Assembly (NCBI GenBank): GCA_014379045.1
Contig: JACMMK010000402.1
Coordinates: 1-7,333 of the forward strand
Direction: 5' to 3'
Length of the DNA: 7,333 bases
Source of the DNA: Burkholderiales bacterium
GTDB taxonomy: Bacteria > Pseudomonadota > Gammaproteobacteria > Burkholderiales > CAIKXV01
The position numbers and the translations under genes were made by a program. This document shows, piece by piece, positions 5,687 to 7,333 of the stretch. The notes beneath the pieces were generated by a model, which saw only the letters and a list, made by a program, of their open reading frames with translations, did not search any database and had not been told where the DNA came from. Positions within the stretch are counted from its first letter, which is position 1; each line of letters opens with the position of its first letter.

Positions 5687-7152
5687 TGGGAACCTCGGCG
5701 GCAGGAGCGGCAAGCGCGGCGAGCACGCCGGCCCCCGATGCGCTGCTGCGTGAGATCGCGGAGTACGTAGTCGACTATCGCCTACGGGATACCGCCTCGC
5801 TCGACGCGGCGCGGCTGTCGCTGTTCGATACGCTCGCGTGCGCCATCGAGGCGCTCGGGCAGCCGGCGTGCCGGAGGTTGCTGGGGCCGATCGTACCCGG
5901 TACGGTCGTGCCGAACGGCGCGCGCCTGCCCGGCACGACCCATGTCCTCGATCCGGCCAAGGCGACGTTCGACCTGGGCTGCATGATCCGCTGGCTCGAC
6001 TACAACGATGCGTGCTCCGGTGCGCTCACCATTCATCCGTCGGACGCGTGGGCCGGCGTGCTGATGCTTGGCGACTACCTGAGCCGCGGCCGCGCGGTGG
6101 CCGGTGCTGAGCCACTACGGATGTCGGACATGCTCGATGCCGGCATTCGCGTCTACGAGATCCAGGGCGCGCTATGTGCCCACAACGATTTCCGCGCGCA
6201 CGGCATCGACCAGCCGCTGCTTGCGCGCGTCGCGGTCGCCGCCGTGGCGACCGGGATGCTCGGCGGCAGCGCCGATCAGGTGATGAACGCGGTGTCGAAT
6301 GCATTCGTCGAAACCACGCTCCTCGCGATACGCCATGCGCCGAACATCGGTTCGCGCAAGAACTGGGCGACCGCGCAGGCGAGCGAGGCGGGCGTGCGCC
6401 TGGCCATGATGGCGATGCAGGGCGAGGACGGTTACCCGTGGATCCTGAGCGCGAAGGCGCTCGGCTTCCACGATTCCCGCTTCGGTGGAGACGCATTGCG
6501 GCTCGACGGCGCGCTGGGCGAGGGCGTGATCGGGCGCTGCATGTTCAAGCTGGTGCCGGCCGGCATGCACGGCCAGACCGCGGGCGAGTGCGCGTTCGTG
6601 CTGCATCCACGCGTCGTCTCACGGGTGGACGAGATCGAGCACATCGCGCTGCACTGCCACCGCTCGCTCGCGCGCATCATGGACAAGCCAGGGGCGCTGC
6701 GCAATTCCGCAGACCGCGACCACTGCGTGCAGTACATCGTCGCCGTCGGTCTGTTGCACGGGCGCATCGGTCCCGACGACTACAGCGATGCCTTCGCCGC
6801 GGCTGATCCGCGCATCGACGGGCTGCGCGCGCGCATGACGCTGCGCGAGGACCCGCGTTACACCGATGGGTTCTTCGATCCCGCGCGGCGCTCGAGCGCG
6901 AATGCGGTCGAGGTGTTCTTCCGCGATGGCACGACCAGCGGACGCGTCGAACGCGAGTACCCGCTGGGGCATCCGCGCCGGCGCGGCGAGGCGTTGCCGG
7001 CGCTGCGGGACAAATTCGAGCACGCGATGCGCGGCACGCCGGCCCCGCGGCGCGAGCAACTGCTGGCGTTACGCGACGATCCGGACGCGCTCGATCGAAT
7101 GCCGGTGCATGAGTTCATCGATGGTCTGGCTGACCCATGGCGAGCTTGCTGA
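5686..7152 (+). CDS. prpD: MmgE/PrpD-family protein, 2-methylcitrate dehydratase-like
   Basis: The product is 488 residues, close to the 483 of E. coli PrpD. The ATG at 5686 overlaps the Bug stop by one base and has a modest GAGG (5675-5678); a GTG one codon earlier (5683) is also possible. PrpD dehydrates 2-methylcitrate in the cytoplasmic methylcitrate cycle of propionate breakdown. Near-identical blocks to E. coli PrpD, as recalled, include LLGPIVPGTVVPNG (65-78), MIRWLDYND (to D108), HPSD (H117), EIQG, HAPN.GSRK (K225), HGQTA.E (H295), DRDHC.QY (H346) and the YPLGHPRRR block (H429). The acid/base residues expected from MmgE/PrpD structures (the D of ND, the H of HPSD, a lysine after GSR, the H of HxQTA) are retained. 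The loop before HPSD differs: canonical PrpD reads WLAAEWG there, this one CSGALTI. Substrate specificity could thus be shifted. No prpB, prpC or acnD is in the window. Confidence 0.9.
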   Translation: MGTSAAGAASAASTPAPDALLREIAEYVVDYRLRDTASLDAARLSLFDTLACAIEALGQPACRRLLGPIVPGTVVPNGARLPGTTHVLDPAKATFDLGCMIRWLDYNDACSGALTIHPSDAWAGVLMLGDYLSRGRAVAGAEPLRMSDMLDAGIRVYEIQGALCAHNDFRAHGIDQPLLARVAVAAVATGMLGGSADQVMNAVSNAFVETTLLAIRHAPNIGSRKNWATAQASEAGVRLAMMAMQGEDGYPWILSAKALGFHDSRFGGDALRLDGALGEGVIGRCMFKLVPAGMHGQTAGECAFVLHPRVVSRVDEIEHIALHCHRSLARIMDKPGALRNSADRDHCVQYIVAVGLLHGRIGPDDYSDAFAAADPRIDGLRARMTLREDPRYTDGFFDPARRSSANAVEVFFRDGTTSGRVEREYPLGHPRRRGEALPALRDKFEHAMRGTPAPRREQLLALRDDPDALDRMPVHEFIDGLADPWRAC

Positions 7153-7333
7153 GATGGGCGGTGCTCGACGGTATCGCGGCTGCAACGGCGGCCAAGGGCT
7201 GATCGACTGGCGCTCGAAGGCCCCAACGCAACAATGGACGCGCTAGACTCGCGGCAGCGTCAGGCGCTCGTGAGCGCTGGGCTGAACAACGACGCCTGGC
7301 TTGGTACCAACCCCTCCCACCACGACACGACGC
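7153..7333 (+). other. Tail after PrpD; possible start of an unrecognised ORF
   Basis: No recognisable gene. The frame of the PrpD gene stays open after its stop to the window edge. An in-frame ATG at 7234 would give MDALDSRQRQALVSAG and onward for 33 residues, but no ribosome site precedes it and the sequence matches no family I know. A short palindrome, GCGCTC-GT-GAGCGC (7264-7277), has too small a loop and no T run, so it is not a convincing terminator. Confidence 0.25.

Noticed and set aside
7264..7277. Palindrome GCGCTC-GT-GAGCGC as a terminator
   Set aside because: The loop is only 2 bases and no T run follows on either strand.

Overview
This is a GC-rich window (low-GC pockets near 3290-3450 and 4160-4350) dominated by periplasmic solute-binding proteins of the Bug/TctC family. 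These proteins are greatly expanded in Burkholderiales (Bordetella, Achromobacter, Cupriavidus and relatives). With the strong GC bias at third codon positions, this suggests a chromosomal accessory/catabolic region of a betaproteobacterium, probably order Burkholderiales. The species cannot be named from the sequence.

Layout. From left to right on the + strand: (1) the 3' part of a divergent Bug/TctC protein, cut by the window edge (1-741); (2) a small exported DUF3617 protein (896-1366); (3) a metallo-beta-lactamase-fold hydrolase, most likely started at a TTG codon (1413-2168); (4) a complete Bug/TctC protein (2255-3271). A break of about 1.4 kb follows (3272-4684). It holds the only minus-strand coding signal: an ORF6N-domain (phage antirepressor-like) gene broken by a single-base frameshift (3445-3992), plus a doubtful small ORF just upstream of it (4011-4151). 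The + strand series then resumes with (5) a third Bug/TctC protein (4685-5686), whose stop codon overlaps the start of (6) a PrpD-like 2-methylcitrate dehydratase (5686-7152). The last 181 bases hold no recognised gene.

How the genes may work together. Bug proteins bind small carboxylates in the periplasm. The family's membrane partners (TctA/TctB) are not in this window, so all three are orphans here. The clearest functional unit is the Bug protein at 4685-5686 with the PrpD-like dehydratase: the 1-base overlap implies translational coupling and suggests capture of a (methyl)citrate-like or related carboxylate linked to its dehydration. PrpB, PrpC and AcnD are not in the window, and the PrpD active-site loop differs from the canonical enzyme, so the true substrate may not be 2-methylcitrate. 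DUF3617, the MBL hydrolase and the second Bug protein lie on one strand with short gaps (46 and 86 bases) and could be co-transcribed.

I did not find an obviously new multi-gene system. The most unusual signal is in the ORF6N pseudogene. A perfect 11-bp inverted repeat with a 3-base loop sits exactly at the frameshift. Inverting the loop and restoring one A would regenerate the family's usual protein motif, so two apparent lesions coincide at one hairpin.
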